From the NCBI GenBank assembly GCA_963921795.1, contig OY997661.1, forward strand, positions 37,779,820-37,843,819: 64,000 nt of DNA, read 5' to 3'. Origin of the DNA: Nannobrachium achirus (Eukaryota; Chordata; Actinopteri; Myctophiformes; Myctophidae). Of the stretch, positions 45,976-57,100 are shown piece after piece. The notes under the pieces were generated by a model, which saw only the letters and a program-made list of their open reading frames with translations, had not been told where the DNA came from and did not search any database. Position 1 is the first letter of the stretch. Each line of letters starts with the position of its first letter. The translations under genes and the position numbers were made by a program.

Positions 45976-46067
45976 AATGACAATATCTAAAGTGTGCTCG
46001 CCAGGTACTGGCGAGCCCACAATAATGACAATATCTAAAGTGTGCTCGCCTTATAGGCGAGCCCACA
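45976..46067 (-). repeat. Two tandem hairpin repeats, one variant
   Basis: First copy has GCTCGCCAGGTACTGGCGAGC: the loop is changed but the stem is kept and extended. The second is the standard GCTCGCCTTATAGGCGAGC. The stem is conserved although the sequence between the arms is not. Confidence 0.72.
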
Positions 46068-46068
46068 A

Positions 46069-47601
46069 CTAGAAAATATTGTTCCTTCGAAACAATTGTG
46101 GGCTCGCTTCTAGCCAGAAAACAATGGCTATAAAAGTACAAAATGTCAAGATCGCAGGCAGTGCTCTCTTTGACGTTACTGACGTCAAAGATTGGTCAAT
46201 TTTTTCCAAAAATGTTATGCAAAAGTTGACCCGCTGGTGGCGCTATAACAGGCCAATGATAGAAGGGTGGTATCTGTTTCTTGACCTATTGGGAATGTGC
46301 TTGCAAGATTTCACGAACATCCCAGGCTGTGTTCATGATTTGAGGTGTTTTTGGCTTTGGCCACTTTATCGCTGCTTGCAGCTATATTTATTATTATTAT
46401 TTTATTATTTTATTGTATGCACTTCATATGCATGTTAGATAAAGGTCCTTAGATTGCGTGTAGAATGTTTCATGCAAATTGCTAAAAAGAAATCCTAGAA
46501 TAAAAACGGTTTTAAGCGTTTCACAAACTGCTCAAAATGATATAGCGCCCCCCTTTGGCCAATTGGGGTATGATTGGTTTTAGTGATATTTGGAATAACA
46601 CTCTACATCTTTGCCAGATGCCATGAACATGCTACTTTGTATCTATGATTTAGAGGCAGAAGAATAATTTGCATAAAAATGCAATATTCATTGAATTATT
46701 TAAAAAAGCATGTTTCAATTTTAAAGAAATCCGATCTGACAGATCTTTAGATATCGGTCCAAAGTTCACGTAAAAAAAGTTTTGTGCACGTGACGCGAAA
46801 ATTTCAGAATAAAAGCGGGTTTACGCGTTTTACAAACTGCTCAAATTGGCGGAAAATCTAAGGGCGGAGCTTACTTAACAACGACACAGATGTCTTCCGC
46901 TTGAGTCAAAGCACGTGTGTAACAAGTTGCATGTCTTCAAACGAAACGAGTCAAGACTTATGCCCGTTTGAAGTTTGAATTTTCAAATGCTTCGTATAGC
47001 GCCCCCCTTTGGCCAATTGGAATAAGATTGGTTTCAGTGATATTTGGACTAAACCTCTACATGTTTGCCAAATGCCATGAACGTAACACTTTGCATGTTT
47101 GATTTAGAGGCAGAATAATACTTTGCATAAAACCGCAATATGAATTGAATTATTAAAAATTAATGGTTTAACGTACAAACTTCTCACCACATAGACTGTA
47201 TAGGTATTGGTCCAAAGTTCATGTGAAAAAAGTTTTGTGCACTTGACGCGAAAATCCCAGGAGGAGATAGATTTTTACTGTTTTTCATATAATTCCGAAT
47301 TGTGGGAGACCTAAAGGTCAGAGGTCAAAAGTTAGAGGGTAAAAGTTGTTCGGCATGAGGAGACACATAAGTGTATACAGGTTTCATGGCTTTATGTATA
47401 ACACAGCATGAGCTATACCTGTTCAAAGATCGCACTTTCGAAGGCTTCCTACAGCGCCACCATTTGGCCGATTGCTATAGAAAATAATAGCACACTTCCC
47501 CACTGTAAACTGAACACATTGATGTTTTTATTTTCATTTTCTCACTAAGTATGTAGGAGTAGAAAGGAACCGAAGTTTTTGATACTTGCACTAGTATATA
47601 A
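46069..47601 (-). mobile_element. Helitron-like unit 15, subtype A
   Basis: Full-length relative of unit 6, without its deletion. One A is lost after CTAG (GAAAATATTG). Confidence 0.7.
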
Positions 47602-47602
47602 A

Positions 47603-49133
47603 CTAGAAAAATATTGTTCCTTCGAAACAATTGTGGGCTCGCTTCAAGCCGGAAAACAATGGCTATAAAAGTACAAAATGTCAAGATCGCAGGCAGTACT
47701 CTCTTTGACGTTACTGACGTCAAAGATTGGTCCATTTTGTTCCAAAAATGTGTTGTGCAAAAGTTGACCCGCTGGTGGCGCTATAACAGGCCAATGTAAG
47801 AAGGGTGGTATCTGTTCCTTGACCTATTGGGAATGTGCTTGCAAGATTTCACGCACATTGCAGGCTGTGTTCATGATTTGAGGTGTTTTTGGCTTTGGCC
47901 ACTTTATCGCTGCTTGCAGCTATATTTATTATTATTATTTTATAATTTGTTTGTGTGCACTTCATAGGCATGTTAGATAAAGGTCCTTAGATTGCGTGTA
48001 GAATGTTTCATGCAAATTGCAAAAAAAATCCTAGAATAAAAACGGGTTTAAGCGTTTTACAAACTGCTCAAAATTATATAGCGCCCCCCTTTGGCCATTT
48101 GGGGTAAGATTGGTTTCAGTGATATTTGAACTAACCCTCTACACTATTTTGTCATGAAAATCTGACTTTGCATGTATGTTTTAGAGGCAGAAGAATAATT
48201 TGCATAAAAATGCAATATTGTTTGAATTATTTAAAAAAGCATGTTTCAATGTTAAAGAAATCCGATCTGACAGATCTTTAGATATCGGTCCAAAGTTCAC
48301 GTAAAAAAAGTTTTGTGCACGTGACGCGAAAATTCCAGAATAAAAGCGGGTTTACGCGTTTTACAAACTGCTCAAATTGGCGGAAAATCTAAGGGCGGAG
48401 CTTACTTAACAACGACACAGATGTCTTCTGCTTGAGTCAAAGCACGTGTGTAACAAGTTGCATGTCTTCAAACGAAACGAGTCAAGACTTATGCCCGTTT
48501 GAAGTTTGAATTTTCAAATGCTTCGTATAGCGCCCCCCTTTGGCCAATTGGAATAAGATTGGTTTCAGTGATATTTGGACTAAACCTCTACATGTTTGCC
48601 AAATGCCATGAACGTAACACTTTGCATGTTTGATTTAGAGGCAGAATAATACTTTGCATAAAACCGCAATATGAATTGAATTATTAAAAATTAATGGTTT
48701 AACGTACAAACTTCTCACCACATAGACTGTATAGGTATTGGTCCAAAGTTCATGTGAAAAAAGTTTTGTGCACTTGACGCGAAAATCCCAGGAGGAGATA
48801 GATTTTTACTGTTTTTCATATAATTCCGAATTGTGGGAGACCTAAAGGTCAGAGGTCAAAAGTTAGAGGGTAAAAGTTGTTCGGCATGAGGAGACGCATA
48901 AGTGTATACAGGTTTCATGGCTGTATGTATAACACAGCATGAGCTATACCTGTTCAAAGTTCGCACTTTCGAAGGCTTCCTACAGCGCCACCATTTGGCC
49001 GATTGCTATATAAAATAATAGCACACTTCGCCACTGTAAACTGAACACATTGATGTTTTTATTTTCATTTTCTCACTAAGTATGTAGGAGTAGAAAGGAA
49101 CCGAAGTTTTTGATACTTGCACTAGTATATAAA
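47603..49133 (-). mobile_element. Helitron-like unit 16, subtype B with A-like section
   Basis: Family 1 3' end and the 5' tail TTTGATACTTGCACTAG as in units 6 and 15. From about 48370 the text (CAAATTGGCGGAAAATCTAAG) is of subtype A, so this unit is also a mosaic. Confidence 0.68.
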
Positions 49134-50321
49134 CTAGAAAATGTGCAATTTGGGAAATTGCGAGTGTGGTTGCCTTCCCTGCCCCGGCGCGAGTCGTGGG
49201 GATGCGCCGCCGGGACCCTGAGCAAAACGCAGGGGTCCGAGGGAGACGACGTTGGGACGGATAGCGGCGGGCCCGTGCGACGCGCGATTCGAAAAGGCGC
49301 CGTTGGGATCCTGCGTTCTTGATGTAAGGATATGTTTTTTTGTTTTTAAGAAATAGGCTCCTCCCACGAGTTTGGCCAGGCGATTGCGTTGTCACGTCGC
49401 ATCCGAGATCGCTTGTGTTTCGTTTTGAGAGGGTCGTTCCCCCTGAAAAACGCGTTTTGGCACGAAACGGTTACGTTTTGCGCGTCTGTGGCGCCCCCTA
49501 AGGGTCGAAGTGGAAATGCTTTTGGGGATTTGTTGAATATCCCACCCGCAATTTGTGGTTAAAATTTGGTGTTGACTGGATGTTTCGTTTGTGATTTATG
49601 GCTATTTTTGGCGAAACGGGCCCCTCTCGCTAACTTCGTAAGCCTGTTCCGGACGAACGGTATGGACTATCGAAATATCGCTTGAATATGTTCATCGCAT
49701 GGGTCCAGAGATCATGTGTACTGATTTTTGTGACATTTGGAGAAAATATGTGGGAAAAGGAGCAAAAAGTGTGTTTTGAAGAAAATTCAAAATGGCGGAA
49801 AATCTATCCTGACGCAAATGGGCGTGGCCTATATGGGGAGATGCGTCATGACCCAAGGAATCCAGGGAAAAAATAATTTTAATTTTCCGACCTACGGTTC
49901 AAGAGTTACAGGCCGAAACGTAAAGTGGGCTGTTATAGCGCCACCATGAGGCCGAGTAATGTATTTATAATTTGATTAATTCTTGCAATAATTATGAATC
50001 TCCTCTCCAAGTTTTGAAACTGTAGCTCCTATTGTTTGCGAGAGAAAAATAATCTAATGTGAGTTTTTGCAATTCCCATTATAAGTCAATGGGGAAAATT
50101 AATTCACTAATAAATTAATATCAATTAAACGATACAACTTTTCTCTTAGAAAAGTAATAGCACACGATTCCCGATTAAGCCGGTCGATTTGACATATGGC
50201 GCGAGTGTGTGGCGCAAAAACTGTGGGAGGAGATTCGCGCCAAACTTTTGGTTACACTAGTCAAGAATAATAATAAAGTTACCCTAGAACTATAGTGTGG
50301 TTGCCCTTAGGCAACCACACT
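49134..50321 (-). mobile_element. Helitron-like unit 17, terminal family 3
   Basis: The 3' end on the minus strand is GCAATTTCCCAAATTGC, ACATTTT, CTAG, T, with GGCAACCACACT just before it. The 5' end is the hairpin GTGTGGTTGCCCTTAGGCAACCACAC at about 50295-50320 read as two arms around CTTA. It shares its interior with unit 11 (for example AACGGGCCCCTC). It contains GGCGCCCCCTAAGGG near 49490. Confidence 0.75.
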
Positions 50322-50323
50322 AA

Positions 50324-50415
50324 CTAGAAAATGTGCAATTTGGGAAATTGCGAGTGTGGTTGCCTGACTCACCTGGACGCGAGTTGTGGGGTGTGCTGGC
50401 GGGACCCCAGGAAAA
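50324..50415 (-). mobile_element. Family 3 Helitron-like 3' end fragment
   Basis: Repeats the first 90 bp of unit 17 (GCAATTTGGGAAATTGC, then GAGTGTGGTTGCC and a diverged GGGACCC section). It then passes into unrelated DNA. It marks the right edge of the array. Confidence 0.65.
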
Positions 50416-53128
50416 TGGTTTATCTTGTGCAGTATTTCAGTGGAACAGTTGGTTTAATAGATATCAAAATACATTCTTATCTTATCAAAGCAACCTTTCT
50501 GAACCTTAATCTTTTGAGATTAGCACAATATGATTTGATATTGTGTGATGTTGAAAATACTTTGTATAGAGTACATAATCTGCATAAAATTCTACATGCA
50601 TTAAAACTCTGAACTCTGACTGGGGGGCTTTGGTAAAGAGGTCGATTAATGTAGTCTAATCATCGTCCTAACAATGTCCTGCAAATCAAAATATGAATGT
50701 TTGATGGCATGTCATTAAAATCTATCTTGACATGGCACACTGACTGACCATTACAAAAAGGTGGCGGTAGCCTGTCAATATAGGGCTATGCTTTCCCCAC
50801 ACTTGTATTATATTATGTCTAATTATGACTAAGATTCAGCACCTTTTATTTTTCTGTGCTGAGAATAGATATAAAATACCCTGTATTGCACTTGGGAACG
50901 TCTCACCTTATAATACAAGTGGAGCCAATGTTGAAACATGTCAAAGAGTTTAGTGGCTGTGTTGAAGCCATACCATTTGTATGCTGTATGATCGATACTG
51001 CTCAGCATGTCAGGCACATTATTGAATGGTGTCAAAATGACAATGCAAAACTATTGTTCAGGCTACTTTGTGACAAACTTTATCAGAGAGGTTGGATCCT
51101 TGTTGTTCGCTTCACCATCTTGCACACAGTACACGGATTGAAGTCCATCCAGCAGGGATTGAAGTCCATCCAGAGAGCATGGATTAGTCAGGACACCATC
51201 AATACAAGTTTTGACTCTTGCAAGGATCAAACAGTTATGTGGAACCATGTAAAATACATTATAACACCAGATTGTAGAGGCAAGAATAATTGGAAGTTGA
51301 CAAACCTTTAAACTGAATGTTCATGGGCTTGTGTATAATGGATTTATTCAAAATAATCACTTTTTGTTCAAGTGGTGAATAACAATTCTGATTGTGGATA
51401 GTAATTCAAAAACCCCAAACACATCTGTATTCATAGTAAATGTCAGACTAAATAGATTACCAAACATATAAATTAACTTTCAAAACAGATTCACTTTTCA
51501 AACACATGGTAAAAAGAATAAGAGACACAAACACAGTAGCAGATATAGTTTAAAATGTTTATTAACAAACTGTTATTAGTACCTTTACTTTATGCAACAC
51601 CATAAATATCTGTGCTATTATAATCAATGGTTAGTGGTTATGATTTTACCTTATGCAACACCATAAATATCTGTGCTATTATAATCAATGGTTAGTGGTT
51701 ATGATTATATTTAACAATGTTATGGTTCAATTGTAAGATTTGTATGTTATGCTAAAGTTAACAGTTTTACTATTGACAGATATTTTACTATGGTTTATAT
51801 TGATGTCAGATTGTTATTATTAGTACTATTATTGTCAAAACTAAAGTGGTGTAAAGTCTTACAAAATATGTAAGTGCTTGGCTTTAAACCTCAGCTATAC
51901 TGGATATGTGCAAATGTTTTTATTTTATTTTATTTTTTTACTTTTACTCCACTACATCTTATCAAACATTATATTTTACTTTACAAATGTTGATTACTAA
52001 CATAATACATTAACCACTACATTTAAAATTACATTTTGACTATTTGCTATTTACAAATTTTGATTATTAACATAATACATTAACCACTACATTTTTAATT
52101 ACATTTTGACTATTTGCTATTTGAAAATGGCTGATCTACAATACTTAATAGTTTTTCTACACATTTATGCAAGCTAAACATTTGTAGTAGTTACCAAAAC
52201 TGCAAAAAATATATATTTTAACCCTTCATTACCTATTTTAGATTTTCCAGGGTGAAGCGAAAAACCCCTGCCTCCTAATTTCAGAGTGCAGGGGGAAAAA
52301 TGGTTCACCGACCCCTCAACGGCGATCAAGCAAGCTCCTGGAAAATGTATTTAAATAATAACTAACATTATGCAACTGATGAACAAATGTAGGTATTGTT
52401 TAGTTACTATTTTTGTAAATATTAACACAATACATTACTTCATTGCTAATTAAATGTTGACTATTGAAACCTGTGAAGTGTTACATTTTGCATGCATATT
52501 TTTAGACGTGTGCTATTTTCTGTACATTTTGATGCCAATACTTTTGTATGTTTAATCAAATAAATTTGGAATACTGAACATTACATTTACTTACTAGAAG
52601 ACTATTTCTATCTACTTTTAAGTCAAACATTTGAGTACTTTTACCACCACTGTAAATATTTATTTCTAACTTTTGAGTCAATTAAAGATGTTGAACTGTT
52701 AACTAACATTCTGTAATTGATTAACTAATTTAGTCTAACCAGGTGTTGCAGGCCTAAAAACAAACAGTGGGTTAAGAAATGATCAATATGCACATGCAAA
52801 TATAAGATGGGTCATGAACAGGCAGTATAAAATCAAAGTGGCATTTGGTTAAAGATGGTTAGTCCATGTTTTTGTAATCCAATTTAGGGATGGCCAATAA
52901 TGTCATTCTATGTGAGCTTATATAAATTCAGTACCACATGTCCATGAGCCAGAGCAAAAATTAAATGAACAAAGACATATTATTTTCAAAGAACATTCCT
53001 GAAAAGTAGAAAAAGGTTAAAGGCAGAACAATTCAAACATCTGTTAGCACTGTAGAATCACTCAACGGCATCTGAAAAACAGGGAAAAAAGTGTTAGTAT
53101 ATTTAACCAATGCAGACGGTTCACAATC
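50416..53128. other. AT-rich gene-free region with two short tandem duplications
   Basis: No coding signal convinces me; frames of 90-150 codons here have no recognisable domain. Tandem duplications: a 61-bp step (copies at 51591 and 51652, TATGCAACACCATAAATATC) and a step of about 70 bp (from about 51984 and 52055, CATAATACATTAACCACTAC). A GAAGTCCATCCAG doublet lies near 51140. Confidence 0.55.
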
Positions 53129-53550
53129 AACATGACATGACTGAAATAAAGTATTCAAATGAAGAAACAGAAATTAGAATTTACCCCTGTAAAGCAGAAA
53201 AGTGTTAAAGACATAACAAGTGTATAACAAGGCCACAATAAGAAATGTACTCGCAACTCAACCTTTTATTGATATAGTACATGTAACATTACAATGGTCA
53301 AGGTTGTACATTGATTAAACAAACATTACATAATGTAGATCAACATGACATGACTGAAATAAAGTTATCAAATGAAGAAACAGAAATTAGAATTGACCCC
53401 TGTAAAGCAGAAAAGTGTTAAAGACATAACACGTGTATAACAAGGCCACAATAAGAAATGTACTCGCAACTCAAGATTTTATTGATATAGCACATGCAAC
53501 ATTACAATGGTCAAAGTTGTACATTGATTAAACAAACAATACATAATGTA
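53129..53550 (+). repeat. 212-bp tandem duplication
   Basis: A block starting CAACATGACATGACTGAAAT at 53129 is repeated at 53341 with few changes. A 33-bp echo (CACATAATGTAGATTAGTAC) follows it. It lies just downstream of the 3' end of the autonomous Helitron. Confidence 0.85.
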
Positions 53551-54107
53551 GATTAGTACACAACAATCACATAATGTAGATTAGTACACAATCACAGAAA
53601 GCAATGGGTTGGTTGGTTGGTGTTTAGGTGAGTAGGTCAAATCAGATTTGAGTTTTGGGAAATCGATTTCCATTATTTGAGGGCTATGTGTACCAGTAAG
53701 TGCTGCATCTTGTGCATTGTAATGTATTACTGGTCTGATTTGACCTTTGTGGGACTAGAGCCTGCCAGAGTGTGTTGATGAACAAAGTTCATCCATATCC
53801 CCCATAGCATCTCTGGTGTCCACCTTTGGGCAGATATCACCGTAAGTTCAAGTGTCATTGTGCGATTTTAAGTGGAGTTATATATATTTTACATTTAAAA
53901 TGTAGTTATATATATTTTACATTTAAAACCAACCCAAAGCGTTTCCATGAGAAGAAAACCTATAGAACAGTCTATTCACAAAGGATTGGCCCTAACCCTA
54001 GTTATGAACATTTTAGTGACATCAGAGGCCCGACACGATGCTTTTATTGTGAAGCCAAGCGTTCCTGAACTTCTTTACTCCTGGAGGTTTCTGCATCAGG
54101 AATATAG
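53551..54107. other. Gene-free spacer before the Helitron 3' end
   Basis: Holds a GGTT run near 53606, a 31-bp duplication of TTATATATATTTTACATTTAA near 53880-53925, and nothing that looks coding. Confidence 0.55.
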
Positions 54108-54143
54108 CCGATCTGCAAGCCCGCGACGCGTTGAGCTTGTAGA
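54108..54143 (-). repeat. 3'-terminal hairpin of the autonomous Helitron
   Basis: GATCTGCAAGCCCGCGACGC followed by GTTGAGCTTGTAG on the plus strand: CAAGC and GCTTG pair, and CGCG pairs with CGCG inside. It lies about 50-90 bp after the stop codon of the transposase. Confidence 0.65.
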
Positions 54144-54196
54144 AAAGTAGGTCTGCGTGCTGCCAGTGTTTGCAAGCACGTCCTGCAGTCTATGCA

Positions 54197-57100
54197 CTAG
54201 TCATCTTCGGTGGACAATACGCAATACACAGGATTGTGATAGCTGTAGTATGTACGTAGCACTCCAGACTGTAGACATTGCTGTGGTCTTGAGATGTACA
54301 TGTGATCCAACAGCGTGTTCTTTTCTGTGGTGGCCTCCTTGATGAGTTGTGCATATCCTCTGGACTCTAGAAGCCTTGTTATGGGCCCAGGAAAACCGTT
54401 CAGTAGGTCTTCGTTGAAGTCTCCACAGACTACGATGGGCTGGTGATCCATAACTTCCAAGGAGTCCAGAAGCGCCTTCAGGTTCTCCATAAATGGGTTA
54501 CCATAATGTGGTGGTCTGTACACCGCAGCGATCAGAAGCTTGACAGGGGACTCGATCTTTACTGCCACAAACTCAAGGTTTGTCACATTGTGAAGGTAAC
54601 GCTTTTCACTAGCCTGGAAATGGTCCCTCACATACACAGCGACGCCACCGCCGTTCTGTTCTGCACGTTCAGGTAGCTTTGCATATGACACGTGTCTGTT
54701 GCGGCTGAACATGGTGTAGCCGTCCAATTGCAGACTGTCAGCCACAAAGGAGCCAGTGAGATGAGTTTCTGTCAAGCACAGGACATCTGAAAGTGTCAGC
54801 TCGTGGTGTCGTTTGAGGTCCTGAATGTGAGCCGGTAAACTCTGAGTGTTGTGGTGGACAATCGTCAAAGTTTGGGCTTGGGCTGTCGTCTCTCGAAACT
54901 TCAACAGCGGCATGACACCGTCCAGAGACGCAGTCTTCATGGATTCCAGGGCAGCTGTGATTTTAGGATCAGCCCAGATTTTCTTCTCATCAAAGTCAAT
55001 GATGTGCAATCCTTGCAGTGTCGTTGTCCTACTGAGGGCAACGTAGGACATGCCTTCTAAGAAGACCCCTTTCAAGGAAACCACTGCAGATTGTGTAGTC
55101 ATCCCTTGGACTTTGTGAGCCGTGCAAGCATATGCCAGCTTGATGGGAAATTGCCTGCGAATCACTTTGTGGTTACTCAGGTTTTCCTCCATCCTCTCGA
55201 CGTACACCTGTGTGGCGCCAGGCGTAGTTCTCCGGTACTTCAGTCCTGCTTCAGGCTTGTCTAGCACCAGCCAAAGCTTGGTTACTGTAGTTCCGTCCCT
55301 GTCGACCCGCATGTCAACACCATCAATCTTGCCAAATGTGCCGTTTACAAGGCCATCCTCCACGTCTATGTTCCTGGTGATCATGACAGGGGCGCCTTCT
55401 GCAATTTGCAAGTTGTCCTCAAGATCCTTGTACGGTTTACCTTTCTGGGGTTCTGAGCGGCGAGCCATGCGGTGACTAATTTCGTCTCTCTCGTAGTCTT
55501 CTGCGGGTATGTCAACGATGTCAGAGTGGAGCCGAGTCAAAGCGACCTTGTTGTGTTTGTCAACCTGATCGTTGGTTGCAAAGATGTGCAAAACATCCTT
55601 AGGACAATGTTGACTGTCAGTCAGTCTCTCACCAAGGAGTGCTCTGTCTGCATCGCTCAGTCGTTCTCTCTTGTTCTTGACTCTCAACCTATTCAGAAGT
55701 TGTGCATAGGGCACGTCATCCTTCTGTCGCATGATTTCTGTCAACGTGACCATCTCAAAGTGTTCACACAGAAGATCCGGTTTGCCTTCTTCTGACACGC
55801 AAAGTGGTTTCCCGCTTGCCGTTGGAGGGAGCTGGTAAAAGTCACCTACTGCAAGTACCGACATGCCACCGAATGGTTTCTTACTGCCTTTGATCTCTTG
55901 CAGTCTCCAGTGAACGTAGGTAAACAATTGCTTTGAAACCATCGAGATCTCATCGATGATGATGATTTCCGCATTTCCCAGCTTTGCTCTCACATCATCC
56001 AAACTGTTTCCCAGCCCTTTGTAGGGTGGGTTCAGGCTTCTGGGCAACTTTAACAGGGAGTGCAGTGTGTTCCCCCCGATGTTGTACGCTGCAGTTCCTG
56101 TGAATGCCGACAGCAGCACCATGGGCATGGATGCGTCTCTGTCTTCATAAAGTCTGGGGAGTCGACGGAGAATCCTTGTTGCCTCATGGAAGATGCACTT
56201 TATCAGGTGTGATTTGCCCGTGCCAGCACCTCCAGTGACAAAGAAAAGGAACGGTTCGGGGTTCTGCTCAAGTACGCTCTGTAAGCACCAGTCCCGTACA
56301 GAGTGAAACACTGAGGCTTGTTTCTGGTTTAGGTTTCGACACATTGCACGCAGAAAATCTAGGCTCAATTGTGGGGCCACTACACTATGTGCAGGAATTG
56401 TACCCACCTCACGAGTGCTGAACTCTGGCGCATTGTCTCGTTCTTCCTCTTCCAGCAGATCCTCGTCTTGTTCGGCAAGACATTCCATGCGATCTAGCTC
56501 GTTTTCTGGGGCAATGTTGGCCCACGCGTTTTCAGCGGGGCCATTTTTCCAGAACTCCTCCACGGCTTCTTCCACCGCTTGACTGTACTTTTCGAACCTC
56601 TTCCTGTTCTCAGCAACAATCATTTTCGCGGGATAAATCATGCCTGTTCCAGGCAATTCCACGCACGCAGACTCGTAGAATTCCTTGTACGTGGGGAACG
56701 CTTCTGTTTTGAGGGTCGATTGATAGCGATGAGGCAGGTAGACTTTAAGCAAGTTGCCATAGAATTTCTCTGGCTCCTTCTGTTCCGAGAATTTTGCATA
56801 TCTGACAACTGCATCTTTGCCCTCGCGCTTCTTAATGGTTCCCATGTTGTCAGACAACTTCAAGCGACCTTCGCCTTTTGCTTGTTGGCCGTACACAACC
56901 CTGTACTTGGACGCAAAGTCTGCCAAACACATGTTGTCAAACTCGGGTGTTTTGGGCCTGGCGTTGTACTTGTCCAGATATCCCTTCATCCACACTTGGT
57001 CTGAGTCGTCTGGTTTGTTCCGCAGCGCGCTGAGGGGGAGACTCATCTTCATTGCATTGTCATCTGTCGGGAGGAAGATAACATCACGGGAGCATTTCTT

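Noticed and set aside
26322..46438. A repeated plus-strand frame of about 60-119 codons (starting MFLRNNCGLASS) in many units, and overlapping minus-strand frames
   Set aside because: It recurs because the DNA units are near-identical. It is not kept through the subtypes (stops after GTAAG or after short losses), overlaps other frames, and contains no known domain.
23220..50415. CRISPR array
   Set aside because: The repeats are about 1.5 kb or 43 bp with no unique spacers, and the genome is a vertebrate one.
50331..51311. Frames of 93 and 151 codons right of the array
   Set aside because: The first starts inside a Helitron-like end fragment. The second has no recognisable domain or splice context; a GAAGTCCATCCAG doublet lies inside it.
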